In this document: one piece after another, positions 26,161 through 33,913 of the stretch | Numbering within the stretch: position 1 is the first letter of the stretch | Layout: each line of letters opens with the position of its first letter | Assembly: GCA_964249755.1 (NCBI GenBank) | Contig: CAXUDB010000001.1 | Span: 806,001 to 870,000, forward strand | Length of the DNA: 64,000 nt | Reading direction: 5' to 3' | From: Ilyomonas sp964249755 | GTDB lineage: Bacteria; Bacteroidota; Bacteroidia; Chitinophagales; Chitinophagaceae | The notes under the pieces: model-generated | Databases searched by the model: none | What the model was told of the DNA's origin: nothing | Seen by the model: the letters and a program-made list of their open reading frames with translations, nothing else | Made by a program: the position numbers and the translations under genes

Positions 26161-27450
26161 ATGCAGTTGATTGATGCAAGAGATATAGCCACATTGCCAC
26201 AAGGCGGATGGGAGGCTTTGCTGAAGCGCCCGGTTCATGATATGGCTTCGCTGAACGAAAAAGTAAAGGCGATTTTAGATGAAGTGAAAGCGCGCGGCGA
26301 TAAAGCTGTCAAAGCATTTACCCAAACATTTGATGGCGTTGTGCTGGACGATTTCAGGGTAAGCGAAGAAGAAAAAGCGAATGCAGGTAAGCATCTCCCC
26401 GAATCATTACAAAAAGCGATACAAACGGCTGCAGCTAACATCACCGCTTTTCATCAGGCACAAATCTTTCTACCCGAAATGATAGAAACAATGCCGGGTG
26501 TACGCTGCTGGCGCAGATCGGTTGGCATTGAAAAAGTGGGCTTGTATATACCCGGCGGAACAGCGCCCTTATTCTCTACCATATTGATGTTGGGCATCCC
26601 CGCAAAGCTGGCAGGCTGCAAGGAAATTATCCTGTGCTCGCCGCCCAATAAGGAAGGCGCTTTGCACCCGGCGATACTATATGCAGCGGGTGTGGCAGGC
26701 ATCAGCCGTATTTATAAAATCGGTGGTGTGCAAGCGATTGGCGCGATGGCTTATGGAACAGAAAGTATTCCTGCTGTGTATAAAATATTTGGTCCGGGCA
26801 ACCAGTATGTCACCTGCGCCAAACAACTGGTGCAGCAGGATGGCATTGCTATAGACATGCCTGCAGGACCCAGCGAAGTGTGCGTGCTGGGAGATGAAAC
26901 AGCAGATGCATCGTTTGTTGCCGCAGACTTATTATCGCAGGCAGAACATGGTGCCGATAGCCAGGTAGTGCTGGTAACGCATAGCGAAGATCTGATACAA
27001 AAAGTAACGGTTGAAATTGGCAACCAACTTGAACAATTAAGCCGTAAAGCCATTGCAGTGCTGGCATTGGAAAACAGCCGCGTGGTGTTGGTAAAAAATA
27101 TGGAAGATGCGGTGGATATAGTGAACGCTTATGCACCGGAGCACCTGATTATTTCCTGCCAGAATGAAGATGAGATAGCAGAACAAATCACGAATGCCGG
27201 CTCTGTGTTTATCGGTAATTATTCACCGGAAAGTGTGGGTGACTATGCCAGCGGAACCAACCATACCTTGCCAACGAATGGCTTTGCCAGAATGTATAGC
27301 GGCGTAAGCGTGAATAGCTTTGTGAAGAAAATTACTTATCAGAAATTATCAAAGGAAGGCTTGCAGAGGATTGGACCTGTTGTGACCGAAATGGCGATGG
27401 CAGAAGGTTTGGAGGCTCATGCAAAGGCAGTGGAACTGAGGTTGAAGTAG
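26161..27450 (+). CDS. hisD: Histidinol dehydrogenase
   Basis: 429 residues. It oxidises histidinol to histidine in two NAD-dependent steps. GLYIPGGTAPLFST, KIFGPGNQYV, DMPAGPSEVCVL, the zinc and catalytic site region DLLSQAEHGADSQVVLVT and HTLPTNGFARMYSGVSVNSF are all intact. No hisC or hisB follows: the next gene, maf, is on the opposite strand, so the remaining his genes are elsewhere. Confidence 0.96.
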   Translation: MQLIDARDIATLPQGGWEALLKRPVHDMASLNEKVKAILDEVKARGDKAVKAFTQTFDGVVLDDFRVSEEEKANAGKHLPESLQKAIQTAAANITAFHQAQIFLPEMIETMPGVRCWRRSVGIEKVGLYIPGGTAPLFSTILMLGIPAKLAGCKEIILCSPPNKEGALHPAILYAAGVAGISRIYKIGGVQAIGAMAYGTESIPAVYKIFGPGNQYVTCAKQLVQQDGIAIDMPAGPSEVCVLGDETADASFVAADLLSQAEHGADSQVVLVTHSEDLIQKVTVEIGNQLEQLSRKAIAVLALENSRVVLVKNMEDAVDIVNAYAPEHLIISCQNEDEIAEQITNAGSVFIGNYSPESVGDYASGTNHTLPTNGFARMYSGVSVNSFVKKITYQKLSKEGLQRIGPVVTEMAMAEGLEAHAKAVELRLK

Positions 27451-27471
27451 GAGGCGGAGGTATGAAGCTTA

Positions 27472-28044
27472 TTAATTCTTGTTCATCTCTTTCAATGCCT
27501 GCACCACGCGGCTTACGGGCAAGCCCATTACATTATAAAAATCGCCGGATACAGACTTGATTCCTACTACTCCAATCCATTCCTGGATGGCATAAGCACC
27601 GGCTTTGTCGTAAGGCTTGTATTTATCTATGTAAAAAACAATCTGCTCATCCGTAAGCGGGTGAAATAAAACAGAAGTGACATCGGAAAAGGAGAATTCT
27701 TTTTCTTCCTGCAGTATCACAACGCCGGTGATGACTTCATGCTTGCGGCCTGATAAGCGCTGTAGAATCTGTATCGCATCTTCCCTGTCTTTTGGCTTGC
27801 CAATGACAGTATCGTCTATCACTACCACCGTATCGGCGGCAAGAATAATATGGTCATTGTTATCGAGCGTTTCTTTTACTGCCAACGCTTTGTTGCGGGC
27901 AATGTAAACGGGCACATCGGCAATCGGCATGTTGTCAGGAAATGTTTCTTCAGCATGTTTAACGATGCTTTCAAACGGCACTTCCGCCCACTCTAATAAC
28001 TGTTTCCTGCGCGGCGACTGCGAGGCGAGAATGATAGGTTGCAT
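27472..28044 (-). CDS. maf: Maf-family nucleoside triphosphate pyrophosphatase
   Basis: 190 residues. It hydrolyses non-canonical or modified nucleoside triphosphates such as dTTP/UTP. Signature LASQSPRRKQLL (6-17), the AADTVVVID motif, GKPKDREDA and the YAIQEWIG-VKSVSGDFYNVMGLPV end are as expected. Only 9 bp separate it from the UbiA gene upstream, so the two are probably co-transcribed. Confidence 0.93.
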   Translation of the reverse strand: MQPIILASQSPRRKQLLEWAEVPFESIVKHAEETFPDNMPIADVPVYIARNKALAVKETLDNNDHIILAADTVVVIDDTVIGKPKDREDAIQILQRLSGRKHEVITGVVILQEEKEFSFSDVTSVLFHPLTDEQIVFYIDKYKPYDKAGAYAIQEWIGVVGIKSVSGDFYNVMGLPVSRVVQALKEMNKN

Positions 28045-28053
28045 GGCAAAAAA

Positions 28054-28986
28054 TCAGGAATAAAATTTTACAAAAACCATAGACAAAATACCGGTGAGCA
28101 TTACGAGCTTAACGCGGCTGCTAAGCTGATGATAATCCTCCGGCGACGCTGCTGTAAACAACTTTCGAAAGATATTAATTAACGGCGCAATGATGAACAC
28201 AATACTATACAAAGCACTCAGCCACCAACGAAACTGCAATACATAAAACTGTAGGCTTACCAGCAAGGCAAGCAACACCACCAGCCATACGGCAATAAAG
28301 ATTTTAGAAGCATTTACGCCCCAGACAATGGGCATGGTAGTACAGCCATAGCGCCGGTCGCCTTCCATATCTTCGATGTCTTTAATCACTTCACGTATGA
28401 GTGAAATGATAAAAGCAAAGCCGGCATATAACAGGGTATAGCGTGTAATTTTAACGCGGCTTATGCCTAAGGGAGACAGCAGGTTCCTTGTTTCGCACCA
28501 GGTGATGACAAGCACCGTCCAGGCGGTAAGCAGGGAGATAAGTATGTTGCCAATCAGTAGTTTTTTCTTCAGGGCTATCGAATAGGCAAACAGCAACAAT
28601 ACACTGGCGAAGTTGGTAACGCTCAGGAGCAGGATTCTTGTTGTTATGTCCAGGTAAATGCCAATACCAATGCCTGCTGCACTCAACACCAGGTGAAGTA
28701 TAATTGCCCACCGGCGCGAAATAACTTTGCCAACCACCACCTTGCCCGGCTTGTTGATGAGATCAATATTTAAATCGAAATAATCGTTGATGATATACCC
28801 TGCGGCGGCGATGAGAACAGAAGCAAGAATAAGCAGGAACAGAGTCGTTCCTTTTACAATAGGCGTATGAGAAGTGGCTTCATATACCGGCGTGATGATG
28901 CAGTAAGCAAACAATGCCTGCGTGATAGCGATGAACACCAGATTTTGCCATCGTATCAAACGAACAAAAGCGCGTAGCTCTTTCAA
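28054..28986 (-). CDS. UbiA-family prenyltransferase
   Basis: 310 residues with eight to nine membrane helices. Two Asp-rich motifs bind the prenyl diphosphate through magnesium: NDYFDLNID (67-75) and DIEDMEGD (about 207-214). In Bacteroidota this branch is generally annotated as a geranylgeranylglycerol-phosphate geranylgeranyltransferase-like protein; the true acceptor is not evident. It lies between maf and a KdsC-like phosphatase on one strand. Confidence 0.85.
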   Translation of the reverse strand: MKELRAFVRLIRWQNLVFIAITQALFAYCIITPVYEATSHTPIVKGTTLFLLILASVLIAAAGYIINDYFDLNIDLINKPGKVVVGKVISRRWAIILHLVLSAAGIGIGIYLDITTRILLLSVTNFASVLLLFAYSIALKKKLLIGNILISLLTAWTVLVITWCETRNLLSPLGISRVKITRYTLLYAGFAFIISLIREVIKDIEDMEGDRRYGCTTMPIVWGVNASKIFIAVWLVVLLALLVSLQFYVLQFRWWLSALYSIVFIIAPLINIFRKLFTAASPEDYHQLSSRVKLVMLTGILSMVFVKFYS

Positions 28987-28999
28987 ATAAAGTTTTGTT

Positions 29000-29551
29000 T
29001 TACTGAGATTTAATACCCGTATCCGGTAGCCAATCGTTGCGAAGCAACAATACTTTTTCGATTACATCTCTTGCGCATCCTTCTCCACCTTTGAGATGAG
29101 AAATATAATGACTAATGGATTTGATTTCGTGAGCTGCGTCGGCAGGGCAACAAGCGACCGCCACAGACTGCATCACTTCATAATCGGGCAGGTCATCGCC
29201 CATAAATAACACCTCCTCGCGCTTTATGCCGTTCACGCTCATGTATTCTTCCAGGCATTCCTTTTTGTTGCTGATGCGCATGAATACATCTTTTACGCCC
29301 AACAGGTTCAGCCGTTCTTTCACTTCGGCAGAATTGCCACCCGAGATGATAACGACGTTGTAGCCTTTCTTTACCGCAAGCTGCAAGGCATAACCATCTT
29401 TGATGTTCATGCGGCGCGCCATCACGCCATTCGGTAAGATCATAAGTGTGCCATCGGTGAGAACACCGTCTACATCAAACACCAGCACCCGAATGCCCTC
29501 AGCCCCTAAAGGGGAGTTTTGAACGTGTTCATTATTAGTAACTTCTTCCAT
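29000..29551 (-). CDS. kdsC: KdsC-like HAD phosphatase with repeat-derived N-terminus
   Basis: 183 residues. HAD motif DVDGVLTDG (26-34), the TNxKE-like NKKECLEEY, and GDDLPDYEVMQSV are those of 3-deoxy-D-manno-octulosonate-8-phosphate phosphatase, which acts in LPS core (Kdo) synthesis; no cap domain, as in tetrameric KdsC. Residues 11-20 (QNSPLGAEGI) are encoded by one arm of an intergenic palindromic repeat (29495-29524), which is not part of the normal enzyme. No other Met occurs before the core, so the extension is probably translated. The second repeat arm is 65 bp upstream. Confidence 0.85.
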   Translation of the reverse strand: MEEVTNNEHVQNSPLGAEGIRVLVFDVDGVLTDGTLMILPNGVMARRMNIKDGYALQLAVKKGYNVVIISGGNSAEVKERLNLLGVKDVFMRISNKKECLEEYMSVNGIKREEVLFMGDDLPDYEVMQSVAVACCPADAAHEIKSISHYISHLKGGEGCARDVIEKVLLLRNDWLPDTGIKSQ

Positions 29552-29616
29552 TTCAAATGATAATCAGAGTAGGATCTCCTTGTGCTGCTTTAAACTCCCC
29601 TTTAGGGGCTGGGGGC
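29495..29616. repeat. CCCCTAAAGGGG palindromic repeat, two inverted copies
   Basis: AGCCCCTAAAGGGGAGTTTT lies in 29501-29520 inside the KdsC reading frame, and a near-identical inverted copy occupies 29589-29616, ending just before the iscX stop codon. A start codon lies between the two. Confidence 0.85.
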
Positions 29617-29617
29617 A

Positions 29618-29854
29618 TTATTGATTATCCCGCCACTCATACACCCATGCGCTTTGTATCATTTCCAGGTGCCCTTCGGTGCTTTGTTCGCGCGTGCCTT
29701 CAAAGTTGGGGATTTGCAAAATCCATTCTAACAGATCTGAGAAACGGATGCGGTAAATTCTTCCTTCATTGAAATCATTGCCAAAACGCTCATAAAGCTT
29801 CATGGCAATGTCTTCATGGTCGTTCCAGGTGATGGGTGGCTCAAAATGTGGCAT
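29618..29854 (-). CDS. iscX: Iron-sulfur assembly protein IscX
   Basis: 78 residues. ITWNDHEDIAMKLYERF, an acidic RIRFSDLLEWILQIPNFEG core and an AWVYEW end match IscX (YfhJ), a small acidic winged-helix protein that binds IscS and iron and regulates cluster assembly. It is 20 bp downstream of a ferredoxin gene, a normal isc pairing, although iscSUA and hscAB are not in the window. Confidence 0.88.
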   Translation of the reverse strand: MPHFEPPITWNDHEDIAMKLYERFGNDFNEGRIYRIRFSDLLEWILQIPNFEGTREQSTEGHLEMIQSAWVYEWRDNQ

Positions 29855-29874
29855 AATGCAAATAAGATTTCAAA

Positions 29875-30210
29875 TTACTCTCCTAAAAATTGTGTCTGGT
29901 CGGGCAGCGTTACTTCCACTTCGCCATCGCCATCTAACAGAACGCACTGGCAACCCAGGCGGGAGTTGATGCGGGGGCTAATGGCGCGATCTATAAAGTC
30001 TTCTTCCCGGTCGCTGATGTCTTCCAGATTATCCATGCCGCTATTTACATATAAATGGCAGGTGCTGCAGGCACATACGGCACCGCAATTATGATGAAGC
30101 TCAATATCGTTGTCTAAGCATATTTCCAGCAAACTCTGGTCGGGCTCAATACCTGTGAGCCGTACAGGCAACAAGCCTTTCTGCTCAAAATTTATTTTAA
30201 TCGTATACAT
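29875..30210 (-). CDS. fdx: [2Fe-2S] ferredoxin, Isc type
   Basis: 111 residues. Adrenodoxin-like fold with cluster ligands Cys42, Cys48, Cys51 (NCGAVCACSTC) and Cys87 (LGCQC); Cys46 and Cys89 are extra. Such ferredoxins supply electrons during Fe-S cluster assembly. Followed by iscX on the same strand, which supports an Isc role rather than a catabolic one. Confidence 0.9.
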   Translation of the reverse strand: MYTIKINFEQKGLLPVRLTGIEPDQSLLEICLDNDIELHHNCGAVCACSTCHLYVNSGMDNLEDISDREEDFIDRAISPRINSRLGCQCVLLDGDGEVEVTLPDQTQFLGE

Positions 30211-30383
30211 CCGTTGCTGTTTGGGGCGCGAAATTATTCTAAAACAACCGCATTTAGGAAGAAAGAACGTTTAAACAATAGTATATGAATTTATTGTTAA
30301 CAATATTTGTTTGTTTTATGGAAAAGGTTGCTACTTTTATTGCGGGTTACTTGTTAGCCCGTTTTCGGTTGCTTGCTTATAAC

Positions 30384-30412
30384 ATCCCGATGGTTCCCCA
30401 CCGGGATTTTTT
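30384..30412 (+). terminator. Strong terminator with no annotated gene in front of it
   Basis: ATCCCGATGG/CCACCGGGAT is a 10-bp stem with one mismatch and a TTCC loop, followed by T6. It is 115 bp upstream of the GH5 start and read in the same direction; the only gene to its left is divergent. A candidate promoter, TTTG at 30310-30313 with TACTTTTA at 30332-30339, would give an RNA of about 65 nt. No other gene is seen in 30211-30527; an open frame there looks non-coding. Confidence 0.7.
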
Positions 30413-30527
30413 ATGCCCCTTTTTCAATACTTTTTTAGGTATTCCTGTTCCTCTTTTTGCGGATTGATTTTAGGAAAAGAGGAAGGTTTACTTTACACCG
30501 GCTTCTGCTCTCTATCAATTGTTGTTT

Positions 30528-31487
30528 ATGAAAATGAAATTTGCCTTTCTCATTCTTTCTGTTTGTTTTGTTTCCTTTCTGATGGCGCAGCCCGTGAAGC
30601 AGCATGGCAAGCTGCACGTGAGCGGAACCGGACTAATGGATGAACATAATGAGCCGGTGGTGCTGCGCGGCATGAGCTATGGGTGGCACAACCTGTGGCC
30701 ACGCTTTTATAATGAACAAAGCGTGGCGTGGCTGGCGAAAGACTGGCATTGCACCGTGGTGCGGGCTGCCATGGGGATTGAACTGAACGACAGCGGCTAT
30801 CTGCATCAGCCCGAATGGTCGACCGGGAAAGAAGAAGCGGTTGTTGAAGGTGCTGTTAAACAGGGGATTTATGTGATTATTGACTGGCATAGCCACAACA
30901 TTAAATTGCCGGAAGCCAAAGCTTTTTTTAGTGAGATGGCGAAGAAATATGGCAAATATGCCAACGTGATTTATGAACCTTTTAATGAACCGGACTATGA
31001 AAGCTGGGACAGCGTGAAAATATATATGCGTGAGGTGATTGATGCCATCCGTTCGGTTGACAAAGACAATATTATTCTCGTTGGCAACCCGCATTGGGAC
31101 CAGGATATTCACCTTGTGGCTGATAGTCCGTTGGAAGGTTATACCAACATTATGTACACTGTTCATTTTTATGCGGATACGCACAAGCAGTATCTGCGCG
31201 ACCGGTGCGATGCTGCATTAGCGAAAGGCATCCCGATTTTTATCTCCGAATCGGCAGGGATGTCGGCGTCGGGCGATGGACCCTTGAATGACGAAGAATG
31301 GAACCAATGGATTGACTGGGCGGAGAGAAGAAAAATAAGCTGGATTACCTGGAGCGTATCGGACAAAGATGAGACCTGCTCTGTGTTGAAGAAGAGCGCC
31401 TCTTCGACTGGTGGTTGGAAAGCGAGCGACTTAAAAGAGTCGGGTGTGAAGGCAAGAGCGTTGCTGAGGAAAGCCCCCAACCCCTAA
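30528..31487 (+). CDS. GH5-family glycoside hydrolase (endoglucanase-like), secreted
   Basis: 319 residues with a signal peptide (cleavage near FLMAQ). A complete (beta/alpha)8 GH5 domain: VLRGMSYGWHN, RAAMGIEL, IIDWHSH, the acid/base Glu154 in YEPFNEP, HFYADTH and the nucleophile Glu241 in FISESAG. It is closest to the subfamily of bacterial endo-beta-1,4-glucanases. No carbohydrate-binding module or T9SS tail, so the product is probably periplasmic. ATG 30528 is chosen over two in-frame TTG just upstream. Its stop codon is the TAA at the centre of a CCCCTAAAGGGG repeat. Confidence 0.9.
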   Translation: MKMKFAFLILSVCFVSFLMAQPVKQHGKLHVSGTGLMDEHNEPVVLRGMSYGWHNLWPRFYNEQSVAWLAKDWHCTVVRAAMGIELNDSGYLHQPEWSTGKEEAVVEGAVKQGIYVIIDWHSHNIKLPEAKAFFSEMAKKYGKYANVIYEPFNEPDYESWDSVKIYMREVIDAIRSVDKDNIILVGNPHWDQDIHLVADSPLEGYTNIMYTVHFYADTHKQYLRDRCDAALAKGIPIFISESAGMSASGDGPLNDEEWNQWIDWAERRKISWITWSVSDKDETCSVLKKSASSTGGWKASDLKESGVKARALLRKAPNP

Positions 31488-31502
31488 AGGGGAGCTTGGA
31501 AC
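31470..31502. repeat. CCCCTAAAGGGG palindromic repeat at the end of the GH5 gene
   Basis: Same family as 29495-29616. It encodes the last residues (KAPNP) and supplies the GH5 stop codon. A further partial relative may lie near 31570-31600. Confidence 0.8.
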
Positions 31503-31601
31503 GGCGTAATAAATTATTGCTTTGATTATAATTCGAGATGAAATAAGCAACGAATAGTTAAGAGGTTATAAGCTCCCTTTTTGAGGCTGGAGCTGGGCTT
31601 T

Positions 31602-32045
31602 TTATTTTAGATAGCGTTTGATTTCGCGATCTGTATCACGCTTTTTAATTGTCTCGCGCTTGTCGTGCGTTTTTTTGCCTCGACCTAAACCGATCTCTAC
31701 TTTTACTAAATTCTTTTCGTTTAAAAAAACACGTAGCGGCACAATGGTAAAGCCGCGTTCCTTGGTGTCGGCCTGTAGGCGTTTCAGTTCGCGGGCGGTT
31801 AACAGCAGTTTCCTGTCGTGAACAGCGATATGGTTGTTGGTAGTGCCTAAGGCATATTCTGCAATATACATGCCCCGCAGCCACAAGCCGTTTTTATCAA
31901 ACATGCAAAAGCTATCGTTGAAGCTCACTTTGCCCTGGCGGATAGATTTTACCTCTGTACCCAGCAAGGCAATGCCCGCTACATATTTGTCTTCTATCTG
32001 GTAATTAAAATAAGCCTGCCGGTTGTTCATCTCTTTTGCTGCCAT
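31602..32045 (-). CDS. smpB: SsrA-binding protein
   Basis: 147 residues. It binds tmRNA and brings it to stalled ribosomes for trans-translation. NRQAYFNYQIEDKYVAGIALLGTEVKSIRQGKVSF and the basic end GLGRGKKTHDKRETIKKRD are characteristic. tmRNA itself is not in the window. Confidence 0.95.
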   Translation of the reverse strand: MAAKEMNNRQAYFNYQIEDKYVAGIALLGTEVKSIRQGKVSFNDSFCMFDKNGLWLRGMYIAEYALGTTNNHIAVHDRKLLLTARELKRLQADTKERGFTIVPLRVFLNEKNLVKVEIGLGRGKKTHDKRETIKKRDTDREIKRYLK

Positions 32046-32245
32046 GTGCTCTTTTTATAAGGGAGGGCAAAGGTGAGATAAAATGTGTAAGTTTTTTGAT
32101 TGATTGTTCAGAACCGTAAACCTACTACAAATGTGCTTTTAACCTATGACAGAATGACGTTGCACCGGATGTGTTTTGCGGATGTTCAAAAGAAAAGCAG
32201 GGTATTTTTGAACCGTTTGTCTCGAAATGATAAAAAAAATAGGGG

Positions 32246-32294
32246 GTATAGAAGGAGTATAGAAAGGGTATAGGAAGAGTATAGAAAGTGTATA
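32246..32294. repeat. 11-bp tandem array (four units plus part)
   Basis: GTATAG(A/G)A(A/G)G(A/G/T) repeats at exact 11-bp spacing from 32246. The 460-bp gap 32046-32508 holds only this and the glnA terminator. Confidence 0.85.
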
Positions 32295-32452
32295 CCTGAC
32301 AAGTGAAAGAAAATCGTAAAAAGAATGGTAAACGGAAGGAAAGAGGTAAGTGACATTTTGTCGAGCTGCGGAGAGAAAGAAGGATTGTTTATGGTTAAGC
32401 CTGTAGTTGTTTAAGACAATTATTTAAGAAAAGAGTGTTGGTTTCTTTCAAC

Positions 32453-32485
32453 AAAAAAGGCTGCTTCGGGCGAAGCAACCTTTTT
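32453..32485 (-). terminator. Terminator after glnA
   Basis: A long stem AAAAAGG-x-TGCTTCG paired with CGAAGCA-x-CCTTTTT, one mismatch, tight GG turn. Confidence 0.85.
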
Positions 32486-32508
32486 ATATTTTCTGTTTGC
32501 CGCTTTTA

Positions 32509-33513
32509 TCAGCTGGCAGACTTTACGGTTTTAATAATTCTTGCCGCTACTTTGTAAGGATCAGCAGCCGAGTTGGGGCGGCGATCTTCGAGATAGCCTT
32601 TCCAGCCGCGCTGCACGGTAGCCAGCGGGATGCGGATAGAGGCGCCGCGGTCGGATACGCCATAGCTGTAATCGTTAATGGAAGCGGTTTCGTGCTTGCC
32701 GGTGAGGCGCTTGTCGTTATCAGCCCCGTACACGGCAATGTGTTCTTTCACAACCGGGCGGAAGGCTTCGCATATTTTATCGTAGGTTTCTTTGTTGCCG
32801 GCGGTGCGCAAAACAGAGTTGGAGAAGTTGGCGTGCATACCCGAGCCGTTCCAATCGAGCTCGCCTAATGGTTTGCAATGCCAGTTGATGGCAACACCGT
32901 ATTTTTCACCAATTCTTTCTAATAAATAACGGCCAATCCATATCTGGTCGCCGGCTTCTTTGGCACCTTTGGCAAAGATTTGAAACTCCCACTGACCGGC
33001 AGCTACTTCGGCGTTGATGCCTTCTACATTTAACCCGGCTTCCAGGCAGGCATCCAGATGTTCTTCCACAATGTCGCGCCCAAAAGCATTTTTAGCGCCG
33101 ACTGAGCAATAATAAGGACCCTGCGGACCCGGAAAGCCTCCTTCAGGGAAACCCAGTGGCTTGTTGGTTTCGGTGTTCCAGAGGAAATACTCCTGCTCGA
33201 AGCCAAACCAGAAATCGTTGTCATCATCTTCGATAGTAGCGCGACCGTTGGAAGGATGTGGTGTTCCATCTGCGCTTAACACCTCGCACATTACCAGATA
33301 CGCATCAATGCGCTGCGGATCTTTACATAGAAAAACAGGTTTTAAAACGCAGTCGGAAGATCCGCCGGGTGCCTGTTCGGTTGAAGAGCCGTCGAAGCTC
33401 CAGTTGGGACAATCTTCCAGCTTGCCGCCAAAGTCTTTTTCAATTTTGGTTTTGCTTCTCAGGCTTTGTGTGGGTTTGTAGCCATCGAGCCAGATGTACT
33501 CAAGTTTTGCCAT
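32509..33513 (-). CDS. glnA: Type II glutamine synthetase
   Basis: 334 residues. It makes glutamine from glutamate, ammonia and ATP. The length and sequence (EYIWLDGYKPTQSLRSKTK; NWSFDGSSTEQAPG; GFEQEYFLW; NWHCKPLGELDWNGSGMHANFS; GASIRIP) are of the eukaryote-like GSII class, not the 470-residue GSI or 720-residue GSIII. GSII lacks the adenylylation loop of GSI. amt lies divergently 400 bp away, so the two likely respond together to nitrogen. Confidence 0.95.
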   Translation of the reverse strand: MAKLEYIWLDGYKPTQSLRSKTKIEKDFGGKLEDCPNWSFDGSSTEQAPGGSSDCVLKPVFLCKDPQRIDAYLVMCEVLSADGTPHPSNGRATIEDDDNDFWFGFEQEYFLWNTETNKPLGFPEGGFPGPQGPYYCSVGAKNAFGRDIVEEHLDACLEAGLNVEGINAEVAAGQWEFQIFAKGAKEAGDQIWIGRYLLERIGEKYGVAINWHCKPLGELDWNGSGMHANFSNSVLRTAGNKETYDKICEAFRPVVKEHIAVYGADNDKRLTGKHETASINDYSYGVSDRGASIRIPLATVQRGWKGYLEDRRPNSAADPYKVAARIIKTVKSAS

Positions 33514-33913
33514 GTCAGTTTTTGTTTTTTGATGATTATAAAAATCTTTATATCAAACGAAAATAAAAGCGATTCTAAAGAATTGATATTTTCAGCAAAA
33601 AAGATTGCTTCTGCGGCAAAATAATAGAATATCTCTTAGAACTTCTTACTATTTATTACCTATATGTAAATTTTTATTTTATTTTCAGAAAAAACGGTGT
33701 TGAAGAAAGCTTTTCTAAAAAGGAAACATAGATTCGAGTAGTATTCTTTTATTATAAAAAATAGAATTATTAAAAAATAAGAGGGCTTATTTTGAAAATT
33801 TTCCAATTATTCAAAAAAAGAGTTAGCAAAAAGGTTTTATTGAGTTTGAATATGCTAATTTGCCTTTGTTATAACACATATTTATTAAGTAAATACCAAA
33901 AAATGAGAACGCT
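33514..33913. other. AT-rich divergent regulatory gap between glnA and amt
   Basis: 400 bp with no gene, markedly AT-rich, with several A/T runs. It must carry the promoters of both nitrogen genes; I could not identify a full -33/-7 pair for either. AGAACTTCTTACTATTTATT near 33637 resembles a unit of the array at 41691, perhaps by chance. Confidence 0.5.

Noticed and set aside
30285..30467. 60-residue protein upstream of GH5
   Set aside because: Spans a promoter-like region and a terminator, has no family features and looks like chance coding.
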